From Mauremys mutica (lineage: Eukaryota; Chordata; Testudines; Geoemydidae): a stretch of 64,000 bases of DNA. Shown here one piece after another: positions 35,791 through 46,205 of the stretch. The notes under the pieces were generated by a model, which saw only the letters and a list, made by a program, of their open reading frames with translations, was not told the origin of the DNA and searched no databases. The stretch lies in contig NC_059079.1 of assembly GCF_020497125.1 (NCBI RefSeq), positions 50,975,114 through 51,039,113 on the forward strand, read 5' to 3'. Each line of letters opens with the position of its first letter. Position 1 is the first letter of the stretch. The position numbers and the translations under genes are program-made.

Positions 35791-36453
35791 GGTGGGGAGG
35801 GAGGAAGTCATTCTAGACTGTAGCTTTTTTATATAATACCCAGCACCAATTTGTCCATTATGATGGTCCACTACTTTAGGAAGAAAATGATCAGTTGGTC
35901 ACCAAATGGGATGCTAGCAGCCATTAGAGAGACTGGCTGTGGACCCTCGAGTGCCACTTCAAAATGTCTTTTCTGGAGGTGGTGGAGATGATAAGTGCTT
36001 ACTCCACTGGTACTTCACTGCTTCTTGGGAGGTTCATATGTCCTCTGCTGGAAAAAAGACTGAGGCAGTGGGTGATGATGAGGTAGAGGCAGTCTAGAAT
36101 ACTTTCTCCTGGGTGCCAAAGTATAAATACCCAAAGAGTGGGAAGTAGCTCAGGAGTTTTTGAAGAGACCCATCAGTGTTTAGCCTAATAAGTTGGTACC
36201 CTCAAGGGGAGATCATCAATGGTGGTCTGGATCTCTTGGGGAAAACCAGACTCCTGCATCAATGACACTCTTCTCATGACTATTGTGGTAGCCATGGAGC
36301 ATGCGCTGCTGTGTTGGCTGTAACAAGGGACTCCTGGAGGGACGTTTGTGCAACTTGCTTTCCCTCATCCAGGATGACCTGGAACTGAGGTCTGCATTTT
36401 TGTGGGAGCTGGTTCACAAATTACAATAGCTTATTGTAATTTAAAAAGACATA
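35791..36453 (-). pseudogene. DIRS-like gag C-terminal part and gag-RT junction, decayed
   Basis: Minus-strand translations across shifting frames give NQLPQKCRPQFQVILDEGK, then TSLQESLVTANTAAHA and LLSYFPLFGYLYFGTQEK. These match the C-terminal half of turtle DIRS gag-like proteins as I recall them, and they continue the gag block at 37385-37960 on the other side of the Rex1 insertion. Stops and frameshifts occur throughout. Confidence 0.68.
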
Positions 36454-36751
36454 TTTGATGTCCTCCTGGCTTCTTCAGGCTGTGATCTCCAGTGTGCACA
36501 TGAACGTTTTGTGCAGAGTGTGAAGTGGCTGGGATGAGAATGAGAACCTCCAAATTGGAGGTCATGATCCTATCCTGCAAGAAATTGGATTGTTCTCTCC
36601 AAGTGAGCTAGGAGCCATTGCTCTTCATGGATGAGCTCAAGAATCTAGTCTTGTTCACTAGTGATGGTAAGCAGGAGTGTAAGATTGACTGGTAGATTGG
36701 TGTGGCAGCGGCAGAGATATGGATGCTGTACTGATCTGTGGTGCTGAAGCA

Positions 36752-36874
36752 TAGGGTGACCAGATGTCCCGATTTTATAGGGACAGTCCCGATATCTGGG
36801 GCTTTGTTTTATATAGGCACCTATTACCCCTCACCCCAATCCCAATTTTTCACACTTGCTGTCTAGTCACCCTA
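36752..36874. mobile_element. hAT-type miniature element with exact 8-bp duplication
   Basis: A 123-bp element runs from TAGGGTGACCAGATGTCCCG to TCTAGTCACCCTA. The exact octamer CTGAAGCA flanks it at 36744-36751 and 36875-36882, and removing one copy restores continuous Rex1 sequence, which confirms the insertion. The interior has the same GGGACAGTCCCGATATCTGG text as 8962-9179. It is non-coding. Confidence 0.93.
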
Positions 36875-36882
36875 CTGAAGCA

Positions 36883-37330
36883 GGAGCTGAGTTCTTGGAT
36901 GAAGCTCTCAGTTTACAGGTCGATATATGTCCCCATCCTCACCTATGGTCATGAACTATGGTTAATGACCAAAAGGACTAGATCACAGGCACAAGCAGTG
37001 TAAATGAGGCTTCTCTGCAGGGTGGATGGGCTACTCTGAGACAGGATGAGGGGCTCAGCAATTCAGGAGGGAGAACCTTGGGGTAGAGCTGTTACTCCTC
37101 CAGATTGAGTAGAGCCAGCTGAGGTGGCTCGGACACCTGATAAGGATGTGTCCTAGGAGGCTTCCTTTGGAACTCTACTGGGCATATCCTACTGATAGGA
37201 GGTCCTGAGGCCAACTCAGGCCACGTTGGAGGGATTATATCTCCTGGCTGGTCTGGGAATGCATGCGAATTCCCTAGGAGGAGCTAGAACCTGTTGCTGA
37301 GAAAAGGGAGGTCTCCCTACTCTCCATGAT
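36883..37330 (+). pseudogene. Rex1-type reverse transcriptase C-terminus, broken
   Basis: Frame 36883-37003 reads ELSSWMKLSVYRSIYV and LTYGHELWLMTKRTRSQ, then ends at TGA. Shifted frames continue with RLLCRVDGLL, QLRWLGHLIRM, RRSGPTQATLEGLYL-like and SWLVWECM, the usual order of the Rex1 C-terminal region (LRWLGHLIRMP, then WRDYISRLAWE in related proteins). At least two frameshifts and several stops are present. It has no function expected beyond the source element. Confidence 0.8.
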
Positions 37331-37384
37331 GATGCTGCAACCCTCACCAGGAAAAGCAGCATAAAGGGAAAAGGGAAAACAAAG

Positions 37385-37960
37385 ATGATGAAATTTGAAT
37401 ATTAAAGCATGGTGGTTAGCTATCCAGAATGCTAAGGTAGCCAAAGCAAACAGCTTCCTTCCAAAAAGGTCTAGTCACTTGGTGTATATCTGGTGGGGTG
37501 AAATTGGGCTGTAGCTGACTTTGTTCTGTAACCACCTGTATACAACACCAGGGAATTTGGGCTTGGGTGGAAAGAAAGATTCCACTATCTTGGAATGGGG
37601 GAAACAAAGTAATATTTCTGAGACCACTTTGGGGCTGGGGCACAGGACACAGATGTATGCCATAGTACTCTGTCAGGTTCTCAGAATGCTTCATTAAATT
37701 AGAAGTGCTACTTTAGATGGACCTGTAGTCTGAAGTATGTCTGGGAGCTTGTTGATTGAATCCCAGATGTCCTCCAGAAGGAATCTGGATAGTGTCTGCA
37801 ATTATCCTGAGAAGTCCTGGTACTGCTTAAATTGTCTAGAGAAGAGGTAGAGGCTGGTGATAATGCCTTTTCTGGAGAGGACAAGTACAGTACTGCTGGT
37901 GAATCCGTTGGTACGGTTGATCTTCCTCCATCAACTGCTTTCATGGAGATTGTGTTTCTT
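37385..37960 (-). pseudogene. DIRS-like gag, central part, decayed
   Basis: Minus-strand text reads SLSSPEKALSPASTSS-like Ser-rich sequence, then KLPDILQTTGPSKVALLI, PKVVSEILLCFPHSKIV, KPKFPGVVYRWLQNKVSYS and LDLFGRKLFALATLAFWIAN. These correspond in order to gag segments of DIRS elements, where RLDLFGRKVYSSATLQFRIA is typical. Three or more frame changes are needed to follow it. The 37708-37944 and 37475-37663 frames are its longest intact pieces. Confidence 0.78.
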
Positions 37961-38760
37961 CACCTGGTAGTGTCCATTGCTGGGTGCACAATGCAAGTTC
38001 CTCATTCTTGGGTGCCTAGAAGTATGGATTCCATGGACTCCAATAAGATTGACATGATTGATAGTAGGGGAATGGAAGTAGTCCTGATGGTGGCTACCAT
38101 AGATGCCTGGGCCAGATTGCTGTTTATGTGGGTGGGGAGGTAGAGTGGATCTGGAAGCCTTGACTGGACTGATAGTCCTATTGTCTAGCTGGAGGGACCA
38201 TTGGTAATGGCTCATATTTATCCGATGAATAGCCCTCCTCATTACATCATCAAGGCTGGAGATACCATAGTATCCAGACCCGTCAGATCAGAAGTGGGTG
38301 GAAAAGAGACTGATGCCAAGCCTCCAGTTCCCAGTAGGCCCCCGTATTGGCAAATGTTAGGTTGACTGAGTGAGGACTTCCTGTAACAGTATTGTATCTG
38401 CAGAAGTTACAGGTCTGCATAGATAACGAAGTCCTCCAGGAAAACATATTGAGGACCCGCCTGAGATAGTTGCCCAGTTCTTGACTTTGTCAGGACCACT
38501 GATGCAATTTTAGAGACAGAAGGTCAGTGTGTGTATAGTACAGGCAAGCAGAGGTAGAATGGTCCTTCCTGCCCATTTGAGGCACAGACATTGTTCATGG
38601 TCTGTATATATATGGCTTCAGGGCACTGAGAGCTCTCAGTATCTTCAATATTGTCTTTGCTGTACAGGCTCTGACTGCATCCATTCTAGGGTATGAAGTC
38701 TCTGGTGGTGCTGAGGAAGGGATGAAGTGGAGGACTTATGTGGGGAAGTTTGTGTCTCTT
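37961..38760 (-). pseudogene. DIRS-like gag, variable region, strongly decayed
   Basis: The region lies between the recognisable N-terminal and central gag blocks and is colinear with them. Only a 103-codon Pro, His and Ser-rich minus-strand frame (37931-38242) is open. Assignment rests on position inside the element rather than on sequence motifs. Confidence 0.5.
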
Positions 38761-39057
38761 TCATATCTCCACTTCACAGAATCCTTGTGTTTGAAGGAGA
38801 TTTGAATGACTGGTACCAGAAACGTACAGCGAACTGCCTGATGGTTTTGGATGAGAGGGAGGGTCCAAGGCAGAAAGCTCCATAAGGTGCCTGTGGAGCC
38901 TGAAATCATGAGCTTTTGTGGTGCATGAAGGGAAGGTGCAGCAGATACCATGCTTTGAGGGGATGTGCATTTCTCCAAGGCAGTACAGACAAATTTCTTG
39001 AGGTTCACTCGCTGGGAAAACCCTGTGGCATGACAGGTGATGTTTAAAACCTGGCAC
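38761..39057 (-). pseudogene. DIRS-like gag N-terminus with zinc-knuckle-like cysteines
   Basis: The 98-codon frame starts with PGFKHHLSCHRVFPASEP and continues EICLYCLGEMHIPSKHGICC and RLHRHLMELSAL. This fits the N-terminal C-x2-C/H-rich segment and following helix of DIRS gag-like proteins (CxxC...CLxCLGExH). The presumed start codon is GTG at 39055-39057, likely a mutated ATG. The frame is open to its end, so this is the best preserved gag piece. Confidence 0.75.
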
Positions 39058-39412
39058 CCTGGATACAACACCCTAAAGAAAAGGGGGCAACTAGCAGGGG
39101 AAGCCCCCCCAATCTCCAACTAACATTCTCTAAACTAACTAAGAATACTTTTTACAATTTACAGCTCCTAGAGGAAAACCAGAGAGAAGAAAGGGATACA
39201 GGAGCTTTTGTTCCAGACTGCAAGTGTCAGAAAAGCAACTGGGGGCAGTCGGTCTACACTACTGTTTATGCCTTTGGGTAGAAGTATGAGGAGGTACAGC
39301 ATGCAGATGTAGACCAGCAGACACTGCTGTTGAAGAATTTCTGGTCCCAGGTTCACGGAGCATGCATACATTCACAGTGAATACTTATAGGGACCGGCAC
39401 TCGAAGTAGAAA

Positions 39413-39779
39413 CAATAGGTTATCCAAAAATTGTGTGCAATTGTGAATGAGGTAGTAGAGCCAAAGTTTAACCCCTTAGCTATGGAATAGATTTATTGGA
39501 GACTGAAATAAGAATAAAATAAAGAAAACAGCAAGAAAAGGTATATAAGGAAGCAGCTAGAATCACTAAACTTGAAATGTGAAACAGCAACAGCTTCATC
39601 TGTGCCTCTGGCAAAGTGACATCTGATATGACTAAAGTAACATCATAGTTATGTCAGGGGACTGCTACCTCCTTCTGTCCCATCTGCCTGCTGTCTTACT
39701 GAGCACTTGAAAGCATGTTTGGGTCACAAACACCTTAAAGAAGTAGCAGTTCTATCATTAGAGCACTGTCGTGCTCGCA
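39413..39779. other. No gene or clear repeat
   Basis: A short unique-looking gap between the DIRS 5' terminus and a SINE. Confidence 0.5.
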
Positions 39780-39975
39780 GTAATAAGCTCTTATGTAGTG
39801 CTTTTCATCTCCAGACACTTTACAAAGGAGGTCAGTATTATTATTCTCTTTTTACTGATGGGGAATCAGACATGGAGAAGTGAAGTGACTTGCCCAAGGT
39901 CAGCCACTAGGCAGGCTCATAACAGAACTCAAATCCCCTCAGTCTCAGTCCTGTGCTCTATGCCACAGGCCACAC
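39780..39975 (-). mobile_element. MIR/CORE-type SINE, antisense
   Basis: GCTCTTATGTAGTGCTTTTC, TACTGATGGGGAATCAGACA and GTGACTTGCCCAAGGTCAGC, in that order, are the antisense of the MIR tail and core; the block ends CAGTCCTGTGCTCTATGCCA in the head. It is a near-complete antisense copy. Confidence 0.85.
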
Positions 39976-40473
39976 TATTTCACTGAAAGTGAGGAATTAT
40001 AATTACTGTTCTATTCACTGATCTTCATCCTAGTTTTATCTGCCATCAACAGCAGTTCATTTAACAGAACAGATCTTCTAGACATAGAGATCTATGCAGA
40101 GGCAGATGCTGTGGTGCTGCAGTCTGTACCGTAGAGTGCATTTAAGTACTGAACGCCAAAGCAGTACACAGCTAAACAGCCCAACAGCAGAGGTGCAGGA
40201 CATGAATGCATGTTCAGTCAAGGTGGGCTTCAGTGACTCCACCGAAAACTGAGTTAGAGATGCCACTACCATTGACAAATACTTAACAAAAAGGGAAAAC
40301 TATTTACTGGTTGAACTTAAATATTTACATAGAATGATTTAGCTAATGAACAATATTTAAAATACCTGTGACTAATATATGCTGACTAGCATATAAACAT
40401 ATACTGTATAGGGATATAGCCTGAACTGGCCTATAGCATAAGTGAACAGGATTATGGATAGTATCCCATAACT

Positions 40474-41403
40474 CAGGGGTCGGCAACGTATGGTATGCGT
40501 ACCAAAGATGGCACGCAAGCCAATTTGTAATGGCACGCTGCTAGCTGCTGGAGTCCTGACAGGCAGCAGCGTGCCATTAAAAAACCTGCCCGGCCCGGCC
40601 CGCTCTTCTCTGCCCCCTGCTCCTCCCGCCCCCCGCCCCCCACATCCTGACTCTTGCACCCCTCACATCCCCACCCCCACCCTGAGCACAAAACGGGAGC
40701 TCATGCACGCCCCCATACATTCCCACCTGCACCCCTCACACCAAATGGGAGCTGCCCAAGTAAGTGCCCCACACCCAAAGCACCTGTCCCAACCCTGAGC
40801 CCCCTCCCTCATTCTAGCTCCTGGCCAGACCCTTCACCCCCAGCCCTGTGCTCAGTGCCCTCCCACCCTCAGCTCAGTGCAGAGAGACGAAGAGAATGGG
40901 CCAGAAACAGGGATAAGGTATGTACCCACTGTATGTGGGCAAGGCCAGGACCCCAGACCGGCAGCGGGCTGAGCAGATCCGGCAGCCAAGATCCTGGTTG
41001 GCAGGAGCCGGCGGATGGAACCCCTGAGCGGCAGTGGGCTGAGCCGCTTAGCCCGCTGATGGTCTGGCGTTCTGGCTGCCGGACCCTTGCCAGCCGGGGT
41101 CCTGGCCGCAGGCCCGCCCAGCCCGCTGCCGGCCTAGGTGAACAGAACCCTAGACCAGGAGTGGGCTGAGCAGGCTGTCGGTGTAAGATCAACATTTTAA
41201 TTTAATTTTAAATGAAGCTTCTTAAACATTTTGAAAACCTTGTTTATTTTAGAATACAGCAATAGTTTAGTTATATAATGTATAGAATTATAGAGCGAGA
41301 CCTTCTAAAAAACATTAAAATGTATTACTGACACACGAAACCTTAAATTAAAGTGAATAAATGAAGACTCGGCACACCACTTCTGAAAGGTTGCCGACCT
41401 CTA
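40474..41403. mobile_element. hAT-type non-autonomous element, 930 bp, GC-rich centre
   Basis: It starts CAGGGGTCGGCAACGTATGG and ends GAAAGGTTGCCGACCTCTA, which are inverted relatives. The exact octamer CCATAACT flanks it (40466-40473 and 41404-41411), an intact hAT target duplication. The outer 100 and 230 bp are AT-rich and resemble transposon ends (GGCACGCTGCTAGCTGCTGG; CGGCACACCACTTCTG), while 40570-41150 is GC- and CpG-rich with no transposase. Frames up to 171 codons in the centre are composition artefacts. Confidence 0.93.
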
Positions 41404-41411
41404 CCATAACT

Positions 41412-43265
41412 TCTCACATTTGATGAAATAAGCATTTAGCACAAACATATAGGAAACTTGTTAAAATCAAGGTCATTCACACTCTGTCATAGTACAAGGC
41501 AGGGATCAGTACCTGGAATGCTCCAGGTGTCCAAAACAAATATAAGGAAGGAACAGAACAACAGGTTAGGGAACTGGAACAAACTAATGGGTTGAATTTT
41601 AGTCATGTGTAAAGAAATGTATAACTTGTAAAATCATATAAATAATACCAACTGAAGTATGCAACTTGGATAGCACACCTTCTATGTAAGGTGAATGTGA
41701 CATCACTACAAGGGACTGTTCTTCAGAGACTGCTGTTGTAAAGAACCTTTTCTCCTGTATCATATTAATAAACCTGACTGACACAGGTTATTTGGTCTCT
41801 TGAGTATATTTCAAAACAAAATAATGAACTAAAGTGTGGTCAACCAATTGACTATATAATTTATCAACACCTCTTTAGTTAAAAATCTAAGTTGTGGCTG
41901 TCTACTTGATGTGAACAATGTCCCTTTAAGGATATATATATTTTCTCGATAAAGAAATAGTGAGAGATTTTTCCACTCATTTCTAAACCCCTTTTTCCCC
42001 AACTGATAAATGATTTTAAAGATCAAAAGGCCAGTTCTTATTTGCTATTTTAATTTTTTTTTTTAAAAAAAGCTTTCTAACAATGATAAGCCCCTGACCT
42101 TCAGAAGGACCTATTCATTTGGCTTAATAACTTCCAGTCTAGTAGATAAGCAAATTTCAGATAACTACTAATTTAATTCCAATGAAGTCAAGACATTTCA
42201 GGCAGAACTCCATTCGTTGTTTACAGCCCAGCAGCATGAAATTTCAAACGGCAAGAAGTACTTACTTTCCACGAATAAGCTGTTACAGCTAGTGATTAAT
42301 GTCATTAATCTTGGTGGGCACCTTGTTGTGGAAAAGTGATGTCTCATATACTCTTTAGAACCCAGGTGGCAGAAGCTGTAGAAATGAAAAGCACAATTAA
42401 TAATGAAAAGATGAATAACTCTCTAGTGAGCGGAGGTTTAGTTAACATTTTATTATAGCACTGCAGCTAAGGAAGATCCTGAACTTTTCTGGACAAAGTG
42501 GAACCTAGTACACCCTGATTTTGCACTGGCTTGCAGCTTGTATTGACATTTTTACCTCTGTGCAATATAGAGATAAAACATCTCTCTGAGTCTGCCAAGG
42601 ACACATGTGACAAAGAACCAAAATGAGGGACACAAAAATTATTCATTCAGGACACAAAGTGTGGTATGATTCACTTTATTTAGTGTGAATAGCTCTTCTA
42701 TAATCGCTATCTCAGGTTTCTTCATTTCAGCAATAAAACTGACAGGACACTAAATGTGTGAGGAAACTAAATAACTTTAAGACAAAAAAGAGTGATGTCC
42801 CTTCACATGAGGATCATTTGAGAGGAATGGTGTAAAATGCTACCAATCAGAACTCTTCACTCATTTACACTACTAATAGTATTTTACATTCATTTTGTGC
42901 ACGTTTAACTATGGTTACCCCTTTAGCCCAAGAAGTAAGCTGGTATTTGGGGCCTTGTGGGTTGTTTGCATTAGCAGGATAAACTGATGATAGAGCCAGA
43001 TATTCCTTTGATGCAACTGTATTTGTTAATAAGGAATATACAGGCAGTTCTGTTTCCCTGGACACAGTAGAGCTCAAACAGGCAGCTGTTGCCTTGTTCA
43101 TAATTCAAAATCTCTTTCCAGCCAGCACTCTGCCCTAAAATTTCTCTCTCAGAATTCACTCAGGGCCAAACTACACGTTTTTCTTTATGTCTTTGACTTT
43201 TTTGTTTCTCTCCCCTGTTTCCTAGCTCTTCTTGTTCCAACTGACACACACATATCAAAGCAACC
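41412..43265. other. No gene or clear repeat
   Basis: About 1.85 kb of AT-rich DNA with no recognisable element or long frame. Confidence 0.45.
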
Positions 43266-43333
43266 AAATCAATCCCAGCCTCTACATTTGTATTCAGTCA
43301 AATCAATCCCAGCCTCTGCATATGTATTCAGTC
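43266..43333. repeat. 34-bp tandem duplication, two copies
   Basis: Copy 1 (43266-43299) and copy 2 (43300-43333) both read AAATCAATCCCAGCCTCTRC and on to TATTCAGTC, differing at two positions. This is a local duplication with 32 of 34 identical bases. Confidence 0.95.
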
Positions 43334-43545
43334 TAACTTTGGGGCAATGGCTTCCAGTGTTTCTGATATCACTAATGAAGGGACATTTAATTGTCCCCTC
43401 ATTTAGCTGGAATAAAAGCCATCATACACAGCAGCTTGAATAAGGTATGTGGCTGCCCAGAGATCACATCAAGATCCTTGGGACTCACTCAGTCCCCAAC
43501 ATGACACTACGAATAGACAGTGGAGAGTCAGACTCACAGGTTAAA

Positions 43546-43606
43546 GGTTGAATCCAAAACCCAATAAAGTCAGTGGGAATCTTTCCAGTGAATTCAGTGT
43601 GCATTC
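43546..43606. repeat. Self-complementary short repeat
   Basis: GGTTGAATCCAAAACCCAAT and CCAGTGAATTCAGTGTGCAT surround GTCAGTGGGAATCTTTC. It is the same family as 15209-15279 but decayed. Confidence 0.5.
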
Positions 43607-43739
43607 ATTTTGACTGCAAATAGAAACAACTCCCTGTCGCAATTGCCAATTTTCACATGGTAAATAAGCACCCTGACATTCACAATAAGCCAAAAATCAA
43701 ACTAATCCCATTTCAAAACAAGGCCAAAAGAAGCCAGTC

Positions 43740-44000
43740 CCTAAGAACCCCAACACTCTAGGTGACTAGATCCCCCCAGCGTGCAGTCTGGGACTGTGGT
43801 GGGTCTGCTGTGCACCCCAACTCTCCCCCCTTGTCCCTGCTTGCCCCTTGCCTCCCCTCCCCCTTTCCCCCTGCTTGCTGGGAGCTGATTAAAAAAAATG
43901 CTACAAGCCAAACAAGCAATGAGCTACAAGCCAAAAAAATAACCAACAATCAACTCACAAGCCAATCAAGCCAAAACCAAGCCCAATTTCTGCATTTTTT
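43740..44000. repeat. Unclassified repeat with CAAGCCA iterations
   Basis: A C-rich block beginning CTAGGTGACTAGATCC (similar to a TAGGGTGACCAGAT hAT terminus) leads into many imperfect CAAGCCAA units (43902-43983). Boundaries and class are unknown. Confidence 0.45.
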
Positions 44001-44147
44001 CCCGCAGGTTTGGCATGTCCGCTCCCTATACCAGTAAAATGACACTGAACGGATTAAAGCAGGAACCAGAAGACATTTTTAGTGTGTAATATGTCAAAAC
44101 AATTGTTACTGTATAAAATTATGTTATTAGAATTACAAGAGTGCTAA

Positions 44148-44402
44148 GAGGCCCACAACAAAGATGAGGCACTATTGTGCTAGGCACAGCACATACATAG
44201 TAAGAGACAGTCCCTCCTGCAGAGGGCTTACATACTGAATAGACAGGACAAAGGGTGAAATAAAGGAATTATTATTATCCCTATTTTACAGATGTGGAAC
44301 TGAGGCACAGAAAGATTATAAAACCTATTCAAGCTCACAAAGGAAGTTTGTGGCAAAGTTGAAAATGGAACACAAATCTGTTGAGTCCTAATCCAATGCC
44401 TT
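44148..44402 (-). mobile_element. MIR/CORE-type SINE, antisense
   Basis: TGTGCTAGGCACAGCACATA and GACAGTCCCTCCTGCAGAGG give the SINE tail, then ATTATTATCCCTATTTTACA, GAACTGAGGCACAGAAAGAT and GAGTCCTAATCCAATGCCTT give core and head in antisense order. Confidence 0.82.
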
Positions 44403-45540
44403 TCTTAATCACAACACTTTTCAATAGTTATTTAAGCTGATGAAGAGTGTTTTTCAGTCCCTTTTGATACTGTTGAAAATCACTAACAGCTGCCAGTATC
44501 TCTAATAATAGGACACGTTTCTTTTTACTTCTTCCTTTCAGCAAGCTGACTATCCTCTCCCAGCAGGCTTAGAAATACCCATTTTAATTACAACCTTTTA
44601 TTTTCCTGAAACACTTCAGAGTTTATTCCTGCTGAGAAATGCTTCTTGCATGAAAACTTTCTAAGCAGTAAAACAGGGCAAAAATGGGCAGAGTTTGCTT
44701 TTAGAAATATGTTCTTGGTGTTGATTGTCAATCTCAAAGCTCTGCTAAAAATAGGAATTTCCAGGTTCAGATAGTTTTTTTTTTTTTAAATCTCCCTCTC
44801 CTTAAGGACTACTGAGGTTAGATTGGTGGAGCTCGGGTTTATGATTAAAATTCTTGAAACAAATGCAGATAGCTCTCATGCTGAACAGTCCTATTTAGGG
44901 ATGAAAAATTCTGGGAGAAAAAAATAAAACAAACAAACAGTGCTCCTGTTTAAAGGAGAATGTTTGAGTCCATTGTTTTTGAAAACAACAAAATTAACAG
45001 GAGGCAAATAAAAGTGCTATGAACCAAACATAAGGTAGCCAAGTCAATTACAGTATGTGCCAAGCTACAGATATATTTGCTGTGCCCATCCACACAGAGA
45101 GGCAGATGGTGACTATCTTTAGCCTGTTTTAAAATAGCATAAAGAGTATAATGCAAAAAAGCCTCCCCTCTCAGGCCATAATGCAGTTGTGGAACAACCC
45201 AGAGATCTTCATTGCAGCCTTTAGGTTGCAGTTATTTCTGCTCCTACTGCGTTTTATCCTCTGCATTAAGAATGACTGGTGGATTTGTGATGGTTCTGGA
45301 TTCACTGCCTCCTCTTTCTCTACATGCCTGGGACTAAGATGCCTGTACAGAACTGTGCCTCACATCATACAGAGTGCAGATTCCTCACACACAAAGCTAG
45401 ACCAGTTCTGCTGTGTCTATGGCACTTTTTAATTTGGAGAAACACAGGACTAGGAATGAGAAGACCTTTGTTTTGCTGTGTATACGATACTGGATAAGAC
45501 ACTCGGCTCAACGCTTTCAAACATAGATGCCTAAAATTAG
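44403..45540. other. No gene or clear repeat
   Basis: About 1.1 kb of unique-looking DNA; a 93-codon plus-strand frame at 45151-45432 shows no known domain. Confidence 0.45.
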
Positions 45541-45559
45541 GTACTTAATTCCCCAAAGT

Positions 45560-45803
45560 CAGGGGCGGCTCCAGGCCCCAGCATGCCAAGCACATGCTTG
45601 GGGCGGCATGCCAGGGGGGGGGCGCACTGCCGCTCGCCGGGAGGGCGGCAGGCAGGCTGCGTTTGGCAGCATGCCTACAGAGGGTCCGCTGGTCCCGCGG
45701 CTTTGGTGGAGGCCCAGGACCAGCGGACCCTCCGCAGGCACACCTGTGCCCCCCGCGGCATGCCGCCATGCTTGGGGCGGCGAAATGTCTGGAGCCACCC
45801 CTG
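45560..45803. mobile_element. hAT-type non-autonomous element with exact 8-bp duplication
   Basis: The termini CAGGGGCGGCTCCAGG and TCTGGAGCCACCCCTG are inverted repeats of 16 bp with two mismatches. The octamer CCCAAAGT lies on both sides (45552-45559 and 45804-45811). The 244-bp interior is CpG-rich and has a perfect internal inverted repeat, GAGGGTCCGCTGGTCC (45680-45695) against 45717-45732. Overlapping frames of 77-132 codons on both strands come from the GC content. Confidence 0.95.
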
Positions 45804-45967
45804 CCCAAAGTTAGATTATGCCTATGAAGCTCAGTTCTGCATTGAAGGTGTACAGAGTTGCACCACAGGACATGGCTGGAGATTGATTGTATTTTCCTTC
45901 TTTCTCTCCCAGATATATATTAGCTTAAGGACCAGGAACAATGAAGTGCTTAAATATGGCTTGAAGT

Positions 45968-46024
45968 GGCCTGATTTTTAGAGATGCCATGTACCCGCTG
46001 CTCCCATTGACTTACATTTGGCAG
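45968..46024. repeat. Half of a self-complementary short repeat
   Basis: GGCCTGATTTTTAGAGATGC and CGCTGCTCCCATTGACTTAC form the left arm and centre of the repeat whose arms read CCTGATTTTCAGAGGTGCTG; the right arm is missing or decayed. Confidence 0.55.
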
Positions 46025-46160
46025 TTTCACATCATTTCAATGTTTTTGAATGTACCTTGCTTTCAGTGTTTGCAGTTGTCTGAATTCAAGACTCAAAGCA
46101 TGGGGTGAAGGGAGTGTGAGGAGAGGTACTGAGAAAAAAGGTGAAACCAAGTGAAGGCAG

Positions 46161-46200
46161 TGGAGCTATGCTAATTGCAGTAGCTGAGGATCTGACCCTA
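46161..46200. repeat. Half of a self-complementary short repeat
   Basis: TGGAGCTATGCTAATTGCAG followed by TAGCTGAGGATCTGACCC is the right arm of the family seen whole at 1580-1657. Confidence 0.6.
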
Positions 46201-46205
46201 AATTT

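Larger units (their letters stand above)
36454..37383 (+). mobile_element. Rex1-type LINE, 5'-truncated, carrying a hAT insertion
   Basis: The plus strand matches the 3' part of a Rex1-like LINE. It opens at DVLLASSGCDLQ-type text immediately after the expected FADD catalytic motif, runs through EVHDPILQEIG-like decayed sequence, and continues after the inserted hAT element with the reverse transcriptase tail. The last part has an AAAGGGAAAAGGGAAAAC tail. It lies inside the DIRS-like element and on the opposite strand. A 5' truncation exactly at the catalytic motif means it was dead on arrival. Confidence 0.82.
35105..39412 (-). mobile_element. DIRS-like retroelement remnant, interrupted by a Rex1 insertion
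   Basis: A minus-strand DIRS-type element, inferred from three parts in the right order. The 5' terminus near 39412 has CTTCGAGTGCCGGTCCCTAT, similar to DIRS terminal repeats of turtles. Gag remains follow at 39057-38761, 37960-37385 and 36440-36000. The reverse transcriptase is at 35790-35105. DIRS elements use a tyrosine recombinase instead of an integrase; that gene, RNase H and the 3' terminus are not found, so the copy is 3'-truncated. A Rex1-type LINE occupies 36454-37383. Stops and frameshifts are frequent. Confidence 0.82.

Noticed and set aside
40654..41169. 171-codon plus-strand frame rich in Pro, Ser and His
   Set aside because: It lies wholly inside the GC-rich core of a hAT-type element, where stop codons are rare on both strands.
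45527..45981. Cluster of Gly/Ala/Arg-rich frames on both strands
   Set aside because: They are products of the CpG-rich hAT element at 45560-45803.
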